Shown in pieces: positions 12,431 through 23,899 of a stretch of DNA of 64,000 nucleotides (position 1 is its first letter; each line of letters begins with the position of its first letter). The DNA is from Chaenocephalus aceratus (lineage: Eukaryota > Chordata > Actinopteri > Perciformes > Channichthyidae), in contig JAMFTG010000339.1 of the NCBI GenBank assembly GCA_023974075.1, forward strand, positions 38,501 through 102,500. Direction: 5' to 3'. A program made the translations under genes and the position numbers. Below the pieces are notes generated by a model, which had not been told where the DNA came from, did no database searches, and worked only from the letters and a program-made list of their open reading frames with translations.

Positions 12431-13115
12431 GGCGTGTGGTGCAGTGGGTTGTGAGTTGGATCAGGGGGTCACAGGTTCAAACCCCACTGCAGTCAGCATG
12501 TCGTTGTGTCCCCGAGACACTTCACCCCAAATTGCTCCTGTGGGGATTGCCCACAGTATTGAGGTTTTTTTTAGAATTTTTTTTTTTAATATATTTATTT
12601 GACAGGGACAGTGCACATTAATTGACATTTCTGTAAATGCGCCAGAGTTAGCCAACAGAATATTTTTCGTCTGTAGTCCCTGGACAGATTTTAAAAGTCA
12701 TCCTAAAAACAAAACTTCACTTCAAATAACAGGTAAATACAATCAGTAAAACAACATTCAACAGAGATACTTATATTATGATAAAAGCATATATAAAAAC
12801 ATAAAAACTAAACTAAAATACAAGCATATATAAAAACTAAACAAAAATACAAATTCACAAAGCAGACAGATACAGGTCAAGGCATTTAAACAGAGCGTTG
12901 TCATGTACAGATTGTGTCAGTGTTGACAGAGCTGACTTTCCACTAACCATGTTTTTAAGTTAGATTTAAATAAACTGCAGGTGTTTTGTTCTCTAATCTT
13001 TACTGGGATTGAGTTCCACTGTTGTGCAGCTTTAAAAGAAAAAGAAGATTGGCTGAATGAGTATGTAAGTCGCTTTGGATAAAAGCGTCCAACAAGTAAC
13101 ATGTAATGTAACGTA
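12431..13115 (+). mobile_element. tRNA-derived SINE split by a LINE fragment
   Basis: The head (12431-12556) has A-box-like TGGTGCAGTGG and B-box GGTTCAAACCCC. The typical tail, GTAAGTCGCTTTGGATAAAA, lies at about 13064-13100, followed by tgtaatgtaa repeats. The two parts are separated by about 490 bases of unrelated sequence. Isolated tails of the same SINE occur at 28193-28245 and probably 47710-47750. Confidence 0.7.
12575..13050 (-). mobile_element. LINE 3' fragment inside the SINE
   Basis: On the - strand the frame around 12930-13060 reads SFKAAQQWNSIP and then SLFKSNLKTWL, typical of the extreme C-terminus of L2-type reverse transcriptase ORFs in fish. The other end carries the phrase tttatttgacagggacagtg. 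Confidence 0.5.
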
Positions 13116-13429
13116 ATATTATAATTAGAGTAACAGGGTTGCAAATAACACTTTAATAAAAATGAAAACAGCTATTGCCCTATGTTATTGTGGGCCACAT
13201 GTTTGAATTGTATTGGGTGTGTAAAGTATTGTAACAACGATGCAATATCAGAAACTGTATTGTGCCACATAGATGCAATCATGCAGAGCAGCTTCATCAG
13301 GTGACATCATGATTTGAAGAAGTGCAGGGACCTTGTGATGGATACTCTCTCAGCACTTGTAGTGGCACATTTTATAATACCTTATAGGGTAAAACAAAAT
13401 GCAATAGTTTTCATAATGATGTATTTTAG

Positions 13430-13990
13430 CTCATAACCTTTGTTAGACTTAGGAGTAAGGTCTGGGTGATGTATTTCAGTTCATGTCCTTTGTCTGCCTT
13501 ATGATGGACTTTTAAAGGTCGGGGGGGTTAAACACAGAGTCGTGAAAAAGGTCCTCATGAGTGTCTGGGTGTCAAGCACAGGGTACTGGACAAGGTCCTG
13601 TGTTATGTTGTTCCCTGTTCTACAATTAAATCAAGTTCCTGATTTCTTGTCTCTTCCATCTGTCGTTAGCAAGTTTCCTCACTCCCATCTGCTTAACGAA
13701 TTCCTGCTTTTCTATATTAGTGATTGACAGTTTCTGTTCCTCTGGAAAGCTTATCTCTCCTTCCAGGGCCCCTCAGTGACAGGTGACGAAGTGTCTTTGA
13801 ACTGTCAAGATCCTATAAAACCTCCATACATCCTTTCCTCTGTGTGCACTCTTGCAGAATACTCTGTACTCTGTGAGACTTGTACCTTTGAAGCGCTTCA
13901 AATAAAGAACCAGAAAGACAACTCATCAGTTTATTGATTGATCATTCTAATTGTATATCTCCACAGTATTGACTAGGTCTGAGATTTCCG
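13430..13990 (+). repeat. Possible solo LTR
   Basis: A TATA box (cctataaaacc near 13813) is followed about 85 bases later by AATAAA (near 13900), the spacing of an LTR U3-R-U5. The left edge and target duplication were not resolved and no internal genes are present. Confidence 0.4.
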
Positions 13991-15126
13991 TAGCACACTA
14001 TGCAAGGTTTACTACTCTGCTTACCCTCTGCTCTCACTTTGGAGACACACCTACAGCTTGGATGTGTAAAGTAGATGGACTGTAACAGTGAAATAGTGTG
14101 AGTGCAGGTTTAGGCCGGCCTGCTGAGCTGCAGGGGGGGGGGGGCATACTGTATCTGGACTGAGGTCAGTCAAGCTCAACAGGTGTTACTACATTCAGTC
14201 TCTCCTGGTGACCCTTCATCCTTTCTCCTGGCTGCTAACAGGCAGGGATGGTTGGCGTGTTTCTCGACACCTCCTTCAAAATGTTCTTTTGTAGCTTGTT
14301 GTCACTCATCTCTCTGTAGTAGGGCTGCCATTTCAAAATGTATCCTTTCATGATACCTTTTTCTTTTGTGGCGCACGATAAACACACGATTGAAAGCGTT
14401 GTTTCTTTGTGGAGAAAATGTAGCTCTACAGATGAAGAAGAAATGATCGATTAGTCGACTTTTCCGATTGGACTAAAATGTCTTTAGTTGAGGACAGCCC
14501 TGCTCTGTAGGTGTTTTCCATCTTTAATTTGTTTCAGGTCCCTTTGGAGTTGTTTATTTAAACACACATTAAGGTTGGCTTATAGATCTAACAAAAAGTA
14601 TGTCTGTAGATTTAAAAAAAAAAAAGCTGTCTTATTCTCAGCTATAAAGGTATAGTTCAATTTACATTCTGGGTAAAATGGGACTCTTTAAAAAGACAGA
14701 GCGTGCTAAAGTTTCATGCTGCTCAGCACTGTTGACGAGTGAAGGAGTAGCAGAAGACAAAACAAAACTTTGTTTAAAAACCACATGTCGAATACATTTT
14801 GTCTGATATTTGCCAGCAGGTGACCGGTTGAATGGAAACACTTTCTTTATTTCTGGGAAGGCCAGACCTTGAGTGACTTAACTTGTAGGCCTTTAAAGAA
14901 AACATTTGTGACTTTCAGACTTGCATTAGACGATTCTTAGAGCAACTATTTTTCACTTTTAAGGGTGAATCAAGGTCTCCATCTACTGGACATCTTTTAA
15001 TATGACAACCATTAACCATTGTTTTTAGAGGGTCTTTTCAGCAAGTAATCTAGGTCAGTCTCCATAAAGTCTCCTCTGGGAAATTGTCTTCTGATCTTGT
15101 AATTGTGTAACACATCTATAAAATAC
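13991..15126. other. Unique-looking spacer, no gene seen
   Basis: No supported exon. A G-run lies at 14134-14143. The final exon of the parvin-like pseudogene would be expected here on the - strand but I could not find it. Confidence 0.45.
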
Positions 15127-15664
15127 CTTCTGGTCTGGCTTTGGGTTTCTTCAGGCCTCCATCCTGCATCAGCTCAAAGGAAGACGCCACAATGTGGACC
15201 CAGGGTAACAACATGACAACTCAATTCAGTGATGAGTTGCTAAAAGTCTTCTTTTTTAACTGACAATTCCCACTTTTTGAGGAGGTGTACTCAGCTTCTG
15301 TTCGAAGCTCTCAGGAGTGAGGAAGAAGTTGAACAGAGGGACAAGGTAGTCTTCGAGGAGCCCCATCAGCAATATCAGGTACACGCCATCAGGAAACAGT
15401 ATTAACCCTCCTGTTGTCTTTGTCCCCCCCCCTTACTTTAACCGGTCCTGTTTTAAACTGCTATTACATTAACACAAACTCCATTAATCATCACCAAATG
15501 TCATTTAACAGCCTTTCAAACTGTACATATTGTGTCAGACTGCTGGTACACATGAAAACCTGCAGTGAAATATACAAAGAACAGACACTGAACATGTATT
15601 GCGTGTGCCAGGTGTGATCCATGTGGGGGGATGGGCAAATAAGAGCGGGACACGTGTCAAATTG

Positions 15665-15729
<65 letters not shown>

Positions 15730-16291
15730 TGTGTGCCAGGTGTGATCCACATGGGGGGATTGGACACATAAGGGGGGGGGGCACATCTAGAGTATGTGTG
15801 TGTGTTTGTGTTAAATAAATTCAGTTGACTTGTCTCAAGGACACAGCCCGTAAAAACAGCTGTGCAATGTTTTTTGCAGTAAAATGGATTGAGACTTAAC
15901 GTTTAAAAACCCTGCATTACAAAGTGGAGTTTTAAGGAGAATGTGGTATTGCGTTGTATTGTGAAAAATGGAATCTCCAATATTATTTAAGCTTGACTCA
16001 TATTTCAGGCTGAAAGTCGAGAGATCTCGGCCTCTGTTTTGACCTTATTTTAAATGTCTGTCTCTTGTAAATTCTCCAAATGATGGAAGTGCTATAACTT
16101 AACCACTGGAGTAGCAAAGTAGCAACTCTCTAAAGTCGTAGTAGACTCACAGTCCACGCTCCACTCAATGGTCCAGCCATGAGGCCGCAGCATATCGTTG
16201 ACGGACTCCAAAACCATCTGCAGCTTCTGCTTTGGCCGATCTCGGACTGAGTCACCTCGGCCACGTTCAGCTTCCTGCCCGACAACTTTTT
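15127..16291 (-). pseudogene. Parvin-like pseudogene remnants
   Basis: Three collinear - strand segments match parvins, the CH-domain adaptors of integrin-linked kinase. Segment 16151-16291 encodes KLNVAEVTQSEIG then KQKLQMVLESVNDML (CH1) with one base missing in an A run. Segment 15295-15396 encodes DGVYLILLMGLLEDYLVPL then FFLTPESFEQK (CH2). Segment 15127-15199 encodes SFELMQDGGLKKPKARPE. The second segment has no AG acceptor, and its donor reads AAG-CT instead of AAG-GT. The third also lacks the acceptor AG. The exons that normally link CH1 to CH2 and the last exon are missing, so I read this as a decayed gene and not a functional parvin. Confidence 0.75.
15671..15736. repeat. (GT)n microsatellite
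   Basis: About 66 bases of GT dinucleotide between two copies of a phrase reading gccaggtgtgatccatgtgg or close to it. It lies inside the span of the parvin-like remnant. Confidence 0.95.
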
Positions 16292-16319
16292 CTGTCAACA
16301 GCATGAGAGGAAAACTCAG

Positions 16320-17060
16320 GGAAACACATCATGTATCATGGGGCAGTGTTGTGATGTACTGAACAGGTCAACTGTAGACAAAAGGTACAGGAGAGGTTAA
16401 GTCCCAAAGAAGTGCAAAACTAAATGTTTTTGTTCGTTCCCGTACAGTATCAGGCTTACAAGTTGTGTTTATTGGTAAACAAGGACATGGTGATCTTGAA
16501 GATGTATGTGGGGGCTTTAGACAACAAATATTCTCTGATGCAAGCAATAGAAAGAAGAAGGATTTAGGGAGCTGATCTCAAGGGCGTGGGCTGAAATATA
16601 AAGAGCAAAACAAACCAGCAACACCGGAGATCTACTCATATATTTTTCATTTGCATTGCAAAAACGTTTGGCTATCGTGCATTAGACATCAAAGCCTTTG
16701 AATCTTTGGAAATCTAAAACAGGCACTGATGCAGCAAAAGACGGCACAGAAGGTAAAAAAGTAACAAAGAAGTGTGAAATCAGCCTTAACAGAAATGAAA
16801 GAAATCACACGTCTCTTAACAAAATGTTTCCTGCTGTGTGTTTTAGTTGTTGTTCGTGACACTTCTGCAACATCTGTGTCAGTCGTATTACCTGGCTTCC
16901 GTAAATGAACATGCAAGTTCTTGTCAGGCTGCAATAATGATATTGTTACTATACGACAATGACATTACATAATATTCATTTTACAGACACTTTGGTTTGA
17001 AGAAGAGGCTTTTTTCCAATCTACAGAGCAACACGTGTTGTTACCCTAAGACAGGAGTCT
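16320..17060. other. Spacer, no gene seen
   Basis: No exon, RNA gene or clear transposon terminus recognised. Upstream parvin exons were sought here on the - strand and not found. Confidence 0.45.
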
Positions 17061-17065
17061 TGGAT

Positions 17066-17097
<32 letters not shown>

Positions 17098-17592
17098 CCT
17101 TCATTTACACTAGACAATAGGCATAATTTTAATAACATACATATATTGCAGTTATGATGTCATAATAACATACAATTGTATAAAACACAATTTGCTTACA
17201 TCTTTGTTCTCTTTTGAGAATCAAACAAAGCAGACTTTAATTTAAAAAATAATGCAAACAAACAAGATTCACTGGCAGGAGCGACAAGTGAACAACGAGG
17301 GAGATTGAACAAAGAGAAAGAGTAGAGGACAGAGAGAGTAGTGAACAGGAAGGAGACAGAGAGACTAAAGAAGATGGAAGAGAAGCTGCAGGTTATGGAA
17401 AGGAGAGAGACATGGAAAATGAATGTTGACAATGTTTTGTGATCATGTTAGCCTCTTCTGCATGTCCAGATCATTCATATGTAACAATCAACTGATTCTT
17501 ATGTATTACACTTTCAAAAATAATTGATGCTGCAGCCCACTGACATGGTTTGAAATCAATATAGTATCCATTTGTGACCCCCCACAGGAATT
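17066..17592. repeat. Left copy of inverted repeat flanking the C-D block
   Basis: About 520 bases, starting with a short (ATCT)n run, are repeated in reverse orientation at about 24448-25010. Shared landmarks include cattttccatgtctctctcc and attgatgctgcagcccactg in complementary sense. The two copies enclose the whole C-D exonuclease block. Confidence 0.85.
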
Positions 17593-17599
17593 AAATCCA

Positions 17600-18532
17600 A
17601 GACTTGATTCATTTGTTTATCCACGGAAAAGACAGACTGTTCTCTCCTGCATTCCTTCCAGGAGGCCTCTGCAAGGGCATGCACAGTTCCAACAGTACAA
17701 GATAACAGGAGCAACCATTGTTCCCCAACAATAATTATTGATGCATGAAAGTGTTCTCAAAGCTGGTGAAGGAGCAGCTAGTTTGAATGACTTTGCATAC
17801 TGCAGGGTAGCTTGTGAATTTACTCCAGGTGGAACTGAAGTCTGATTTAAGGGTTGATTATATTTCACATCATTCATCCACATATGTAAAGTAACTAAAG
17901 ATATTAAATAAATGTAGTGGAGTAAAAGTACACCATTTACCTCTGAATTGCACTGGAGTAGAAGTGCAAAGTAGCATAAAATGGAAATACTCAAGTAAAG
18001 TTTTGATTCTAAAATACAAGTATCTCAACATTGTTCTTATTGCTTGAGTAAATCTACTTAGTTACTTAACACCACTGAGTGTATATCTCTAACAATGATG
18101 TTGTTGGTGGATATAATGCCACTGAATATAGTGGTTTACAAGTTCATTACTACAGGTAGAGAAGAAAATGAATATAATGATATATGATGTTTGAAAAACA
18201 AAGCATGCCATGCCTTCAAGGAGTAGACATTTCTCCCTGAATGATGGCTAGAAATGAGTTGAAGAAATTGTATAGAAGAGTCAAATTAAAGTTTAATGGT
18301 ACTTTAAACATTATGCTTCGATTTAAAGGAAATACAAAAACAAACACTTTGAGCATGACACAGACCATCAAAAAGTATGAGTATCATTTAACATGGAGTT
18401 TGAGCATTATGTCATAAATCACACGTGTGTTGTTATGTCGATCTGTACAACCACCTGAGAACATGATGAGAACACAAAACAACACATATTCACTTTAGTA
18501 TTTTAATGTTGTTCTGTAGCTTATTTTAAAGC
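17600..18532 (-). repeat. Downstream spacer of unit C (reversed)
   Basis: The reverse complement of this stretch matches the 3' flanks of copies A and B, including the TACTTTTACTCC-rich block and the run around gaatgatgtgaaatataatc. Confidence 0.7.
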
Positions 18533-19992
18533 TTAGATCCAGTCGGTGAACTCCTCGATGTCATCATTGTAGGGTTCCCAATAATTCCAAAACAGCTCTT
18601 CCAGCTGTTCGGCCTTCTCCACTGCATTATGGGCATTGTATTTCCTTCCCAGGAAGTAGCGGCCCAGGCACGGCTGCTTAAAACAATCCAGTTGAGGATA
18701 GAGCTTCTTGCTCAGCGGTAAGGTATCCACAAACCCTGACACCACCTGTTGGAACTGCTCAAAGAGGGAGAACTTACTCAGCACTCTCATGAGCACAATT
18801 TGATCAAATCTCCATGCGTTGTGGGCCGCCAGCAGCACGGGGCCGGGGAAGCTGCCAAGGTAGTGGATGAAAGATTGTAAAGAATGGTAAAGTGACACAG
18901 TTCTCATAGGCTCTCCGTGGAGGAACAGTTGGCCATCACTGACGGTGAGGCCGTTCACTTTTGTAGCTTTGTCTCCGATGGAGATGCCGGGGAGGATGTA
19001 GCAGTTGAAGGGGGTACAATCTTCACAGCTGGCCGCCAACTGGACGATGTGACACGATGTCACGCCTGCATGCAAAGAAGGAATTAATTTAATACAAAAT
19101 ATAAAAAGATATAGTCAAAATGATATAGTGGTCATCTTTTGTTCATCAAACGGCTTAATGTTTCCCATTAGAACAAGCGGCTCAAAGCAAAAGGGACTTC
19201 TACTACATTCTTCCAGAATACTTTGATATTCTGTGAAGGACAGACCAACTTAACGACCAAGTTGAGATACAATCTTTTCAACAACAAAGACTAGTTAACG
19301 ACCCTCACAAACCCCCGAGACACAGATAAGAAGCAGACCTGCAGGCTGCTGGAGGTGTTACATCTCCCTCCTCCCTCCTAATCTGTGCTTCTTTCTCCCT
19401 TTCCACTTCTGAAGATCTCCTTAAAATAATTAAAAGCAATCAAGAAAAAATAAATAAAAATGTAAGCCATGTTGACATTCCATCTGCACAACTAATTGCA
19501 GTGGACTAATTATGAACATTGAGCTCAATCAAATAATAAATATATCAATAAATATTGTTAACAAAGTGATCAATGGCATACTGTTGCCCCTCAGGCAACA
19601 AACTAACTTTTTGGTCCTCACACAGACTCTTTAGTTTTTTCTGAAAATACATTATTTAGAATATTATAATACCAGACATGTCTGTGTTCACTTGAATGAG
19701 GGGTTGGAGGCAGTCATTTCAAGAAGCTAAACCACAGAGTCCTTGGGACAAAAAGCCACTGTCTCGCTTCACAAATATCACTTTTCCACACATTTTAAAT
19801 GTATCTGACTTTATATACAAATATATGTATGTGTTTGGATATGTAAAGAAGTAAGTTTGATTGTTGAATACATATTACTTATATATAATCATTTATATAC
19901 TAAAACAGTGTTTTTTGTTCGTTGTTTTAGGGTCACCATTCTCTCTGACACAGAGGACTGTGAGCTTCAGAGTCAGGAAGAGTCAAGTAAAG

Positions 19993-20074
<82 letters not shown>

Positions 20075-20141
20075 GTTGGTATACATCTTTTGAATGTGGT
20101 TTTGGGCGTATCTCTGTCTGACTGGATGATTATGAAACAAA

Positions 20142-20240
<99 letters not shown>

Positions 20241-20360
20241 GACCCCAAAGCTCCCCAAAAATACGTGAAATATTTTAAATAAACAGACATCAAGTAATTG
20301 TTATTTACCTAATCCTGTGGTCTCAAGTTTAAAGAAAACGATGGGACCCTGCCGAGCCAT
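18533..20360 (-). CDS. DEDDh exonuclease-like (PLEX-like) copy C, catalytic residues lost
   Basis: The coding exons are 20309-20360 and 18533-19065, joining to an open frame of 194 residues. The start ATG follows the acceptor directly. Motif I reads FFKLETTGL, with the first catalytic Asp replaced by Lys as in copy B. Motif II keeps its aspartate (AHNAWRFD). Motif III reads HNAVEK, so that aspartate is lost. Compared with copy B it has a two-residue insertion near the C-terminus (ELFWNYWEP). The non-coding exon ends at 20546. An extended ISRE lies upstream and the intron holds a long (GT)n/(CA)n hairpin. Activity is unlikely, but substrate binding could persist. Confidence 0.7.
19996..20240. 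repeat. Large (GT)n...(CA)n palindromic microsatellite
   Basis: About 76 bases of GT, a unique spacer of about 70 bases, then about 95 bases of CA. The two arms are complementary and could extrude a cruciform or form an intronic dsRNA stem in copy C. Confidence 0.9.
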
Positions 20361-20723
20361 CTGCATGAATTAAAAGAAAAAGTCCTTTGAACATACATTC
20401 ACATATGCATTGGACAAAGCATTTAAAAGATAGTATTCAAAACGCGTATAGCTTTCAATATGTATGCTAGCTAATTCAAGTATAGTTTGGCGACTGATAA
20501 AGTCTGAAATGTATAAAAAAAGAGAGAAAAGATGCCAGAACTCACCGTGGACGCGGCAATAATCCTGTCACAACACCTCCACAAACTGAACTGAACTAGG
20601 AATAAATGCTTTTTTGTTACTTTTTCAGTGTCCTCGTGTACTGACTGACCCGCCTGTCTTGTCTTATCCGCTGCAGCTGCAAAACTAAGCGAGTTTCCCG
20701 TGAATGTGGAAAGTTCCCCCGCA

Positions 20724-20745
20724 GTTTCGTTTCAGTTTCAGTTTC
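20724..20745 (-). promoter_or_regulatory. Extended ISRE of exonuclease copy C
   Basis: On the - strand four GAAAC blocks follow each other (GAAACTGAAACTGAAACG then AAAC), twice the number in copies A and B. This gives several overlapping IRF half-sites upstream of the non-coding exon. Confidence 0.75.
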
Positions 20746-20759
20746 AATACAGGTCTAGT

Positions 20760-22051
20760 GTTTTGACCCGACTTGGCCCCGAGTTCAGGCTGCTGTGGAA
20801 AACATAATGTTGAACTGTCCTGCTCTGCTCCCAGGCGCGTAAGTGAGGGATCCTGGGGACTACCCTCTGAAATGGGGGGTGTTGACTGATCTCCTGATTA
20901 AGTGGTCGTGACACCCACAAATCCTGCCTCCATGAAATGTACCTGTACTACATGTATGATTTGCTTTAGTTTGTTTGGATGGAAGTAAGTGTTTCTAAGA
21001 CATGTATTACCAGATATCCGAAACCAGACATCATGCTGAACTTTTGAACAATACTCACGCTTTACGTCCTCTGTTTTAAAAGTTTGCATGAAACATGTCA
21101 CAATAGGAAGCCCTGTGGTTTGACACCTTGAGGAATGTTAACAAATGAATCAAGTCTTGTCTTCCAGGAGGCCTCTGCAAGGGCATGCACAGTTCCAACA
21201 GTATAAGATAAAAGTAGCAAACAGTATTTTCCCCCAACAATATTATTGATGCATTAAAGTGTTCTCAAAGCTGGTGAAGGAGCAGCTAGTTTGAATGACT
21301 TTGTAGACTGCAGGGTAGCGTGTGAATTAAACTCCAGGTGGAACTAATGTCAGATTTAAGGGTTGATTATATTTCACATCATTAATCCAAATCTGTAAAG
21401 TAACTAAAGATATTAAATATATGTAGTGGAGTAAAAGTACACCATTTACCTCTGAGAGCACTGGAGTAGAAGTGCAAAGTAGCATAACATGGAAATACTC
21501 AAGTAAGTAAAGTTCTGATTCTAAAATACAAGTATCTCAAAATTGTTCTTATTGCTTGAGTAAATCTACTTAGTTACTTAACACCACTGAGTGTATATCT
21601 CTAACAATGATGTTTGTTGGTGGGATATAATGCCACTGAATATAGTGGTTTACAAGTTCATTACTACAGGTAGAGAAGAAAATGAATATAATGATATATG
21701 ATGTTTGAAAAACAAAGCATGCCATGCCTTCAAGGAGTAGACATTTCTCCCTGAATGATGGCTAGAAATGAGTTGAAGAAATTGTATAGAAGAGTCAAAT
21801 TAAAGTTTAATGGTACTTTAAACATTATGCTTCGATTTAAAGGAAAATACAAAAACAAACACCTTTGAGCATGACACAGACCATCAAAAAAGTATGAGCA
21901 TTATTTAACATGGAGTTAGAGCATTATGTCAGAAATCACACGTGTGTTGTTATGTCGATCTGTACAACCACCTGTGGGTACATGATGAGAACACAAAACA
22001 ACACATATTCACTTTAGTATTTTAATGTTGTTCTGTAGCTTATTTTAAAGC
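20760..22051 (-). repeat. Spacer between copies D and C (reversed unit)
   Basis: The reverse complement of the A-to-B spacer, with the same order of blocks. This shows that D and C form a tandem pair in the opposite orientation to A and B. Confidence 0.7.
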
Positions 22052-23499
22052 TTAGATCCTGCTGGTGAACTCCTCGATGTCATCATTGTCTGGATTCCAA
22101 TAATTGAACAGCTCATCCAGCTGTTTGGCATCCTCCACTGCATTATGGGCATTGTATTTCCCTCCCAGGAAGTAGCGGACCAGATTCGGCTGCTTAAAAC
22201 AATCCAGTTGAGGATGGAGCTTCCTGCTCAGCGGTAAGGTATCCACAAACCCAGACACCACCCGTTTGAACTGCTCAAAGAGGGAAACACATCTCCAGCA
22301 CTCTCATGAGCACAATTTCATCAAATCTCCTTGAGTTGTGGGCCGCCAGCAGCACGGGGCCGGGGAAGCTGCCAAGGTAGTCGATGAAAGACTGTAAAGA
22401 AGAGTAAAGTGGCTCAATGCTCACAGGCTCTCCGTGGAGGAACAGTTGGCCATCACTGACGGTGAGGCCGTTCACTTCTGTAGCTCCGTATTCGATGGGG
22501 ATGCCGGGGAGGATGTAGCAGTTGAAGATGATATTTTTACAGCTGGCCGCCAACTGGACGATGTGACACGATTTAGTGCCTGCATGCAAAAGAAGGAATA
22601 CATTTAATACAAAATATAAAAAGATATAGTCAAAATTATATAGTGGTCATCTTTTGTTCATCAAACGGCTTAATGTTTCACACTAGAACAAGCGGCTCAA
22701 AGCAAAAGGGACTTCTACTACATTCTTATACAGAATACTTTGATATTCTTTAAAGGACAGACCAACTTAACGACCAAGTTGAGATACAATCTTTTCAACA
22801 ACAAAGACTAGTTAAGGACCCTCATAAAACCCCGAGACACAGATAAGAAGCAGACCCTAGGAGAGAGTTTGAAACAATACAGGATGGGGGCTGCAGGAGG
22901 TGTTACATCCCCCCCCTCCCTTCTAATCTGTGCTCCTATTCCCCTCAGTCAGAAACGGGTTTATTGCCAGGTAGGATCACCACGTACGAGGAATTTGACT
23001 TGATGTAATGGTGCATACATAAAATATAAAACAAACATCTTAAAAAGTACACAGATCGAACTATATTAAGAACACTGTAAAAAAAAAAAGTAAGTCTCTT
23101 TAAAATAATTAAAAGCAATCAAGAAAATAAAAAAGACAATATAAGCCATTTTTACATGCCATCTAATTGCAGTTAATTATTAATTAACCTTTGAGCTCAA
23201 TCAAATAATAAAATAAAAATACATATTGTTAGCAAAGAGATATATGGCATACTGTTGCCCCCTAAGGCAGACTCTTTCATTTTGTTTGTAAATAAAGGAT
23301 TTAGATTTGTGTGTGTGTGTGTGTGAAACAGAAACACACACACACTCCAGGGACCCCAAAGCTCCCAAAAATTACGTTAAATTAATTTCTCCTACTAAGC
23401 AACTATAGTAAGTATTAATAAACAGACATAAAGTAAATGTTATTTACGTAATCCTGTGGTCTCAAGGTCAAAGAAAACGATCGTACCCTGCCGAGCCAT
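22052..23499 (-). pseudogene. DEDDh exonuclease-like (PLEX-like) copy D, complete motifs but one frameshift
   Basis: The exons are 23448-23499 and 22052-22579. All catalytic residues are present: FFDLETTGL (Asp and Glu of motif I), AHNSRRFD (motif II) and HNAVEDA (His and Asp of motif III). The large exon is 528 bases where 527 is expected. One extra T in a short T run near 22288 (after VLMRVLEM) shifts the frame to a stop shortly after motif II. The remaining sequence, including motif III, is open in the other frame (22052-22261). A homopolymer error in the assembly would fully explain this, so D may be an active gene. The upstream ISRE is damaged. Confidence 0.65.
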
Positions 23500-23860
23500 C
23501 TGCACGAATTAAAAGAAAAGGACATTTGAGCATACATTCCACATATGAATTGGACAAAGCATTTAAAGATAGTAGTCAAAACGCGTATAGCTTTCAAGTA
23601 TGCTAGCTAATTCAAAGTAGGAGTAAAATTAGGCGAAGTGACAAAGTCGGAAATGTATCAAAAAGAGAGAAAAATATGCCAGAACTCACCGTGGACGCTG
23701 AAATAATCCTGTCACTGCCACAACACCTCCACAAAAGGAACTCAACTAGGAATATAAATGCTTTTTTGTTATGTTTTCAGTGTCCTCGTGTACTGACTGA
23801 CCCGCCTGTCTTGTCTTATCCGCTGCAGCTGCAAAACTAAGCGAGTTTTCCCGTGAATGT

Positions 23861-23893
23861 GGAAAGTCCCCGCAGTTCGTTTAGTTCAGTTTC
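23861..23893 (-). promoter_or_regulatory. Copy D promoter: damaged ISRE and perfect NF-kB-like site
   Basis: The second GAAACT of the ISRE has lost an A (GAAACTGAACT, 23883-23893). Ten bases downstream the sequence GGGGACTTTCC (23861-23871) is a textbook kappa-B site, whereas copies B and C read GGGGAACTTTCC or longer. Function is inferred from sequence only. Confidence 0.5.
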
Positions 23894-23899
23894 AATTAC

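Noticed and set aside
12431..12556. tRNA gene
   Set aside because: A and B boxes are present but no cloverleaf acceptor stem forms, and the sequence continues into a SINE body and tail.
14255..14335. - strand frame reading YREMSDNKLQKNILKEVSRN
   Set aside because: It looked protein-like and lies where the last parvin exon might be, but it does not resemble the parvin C-terminus and no splice or family support was found.
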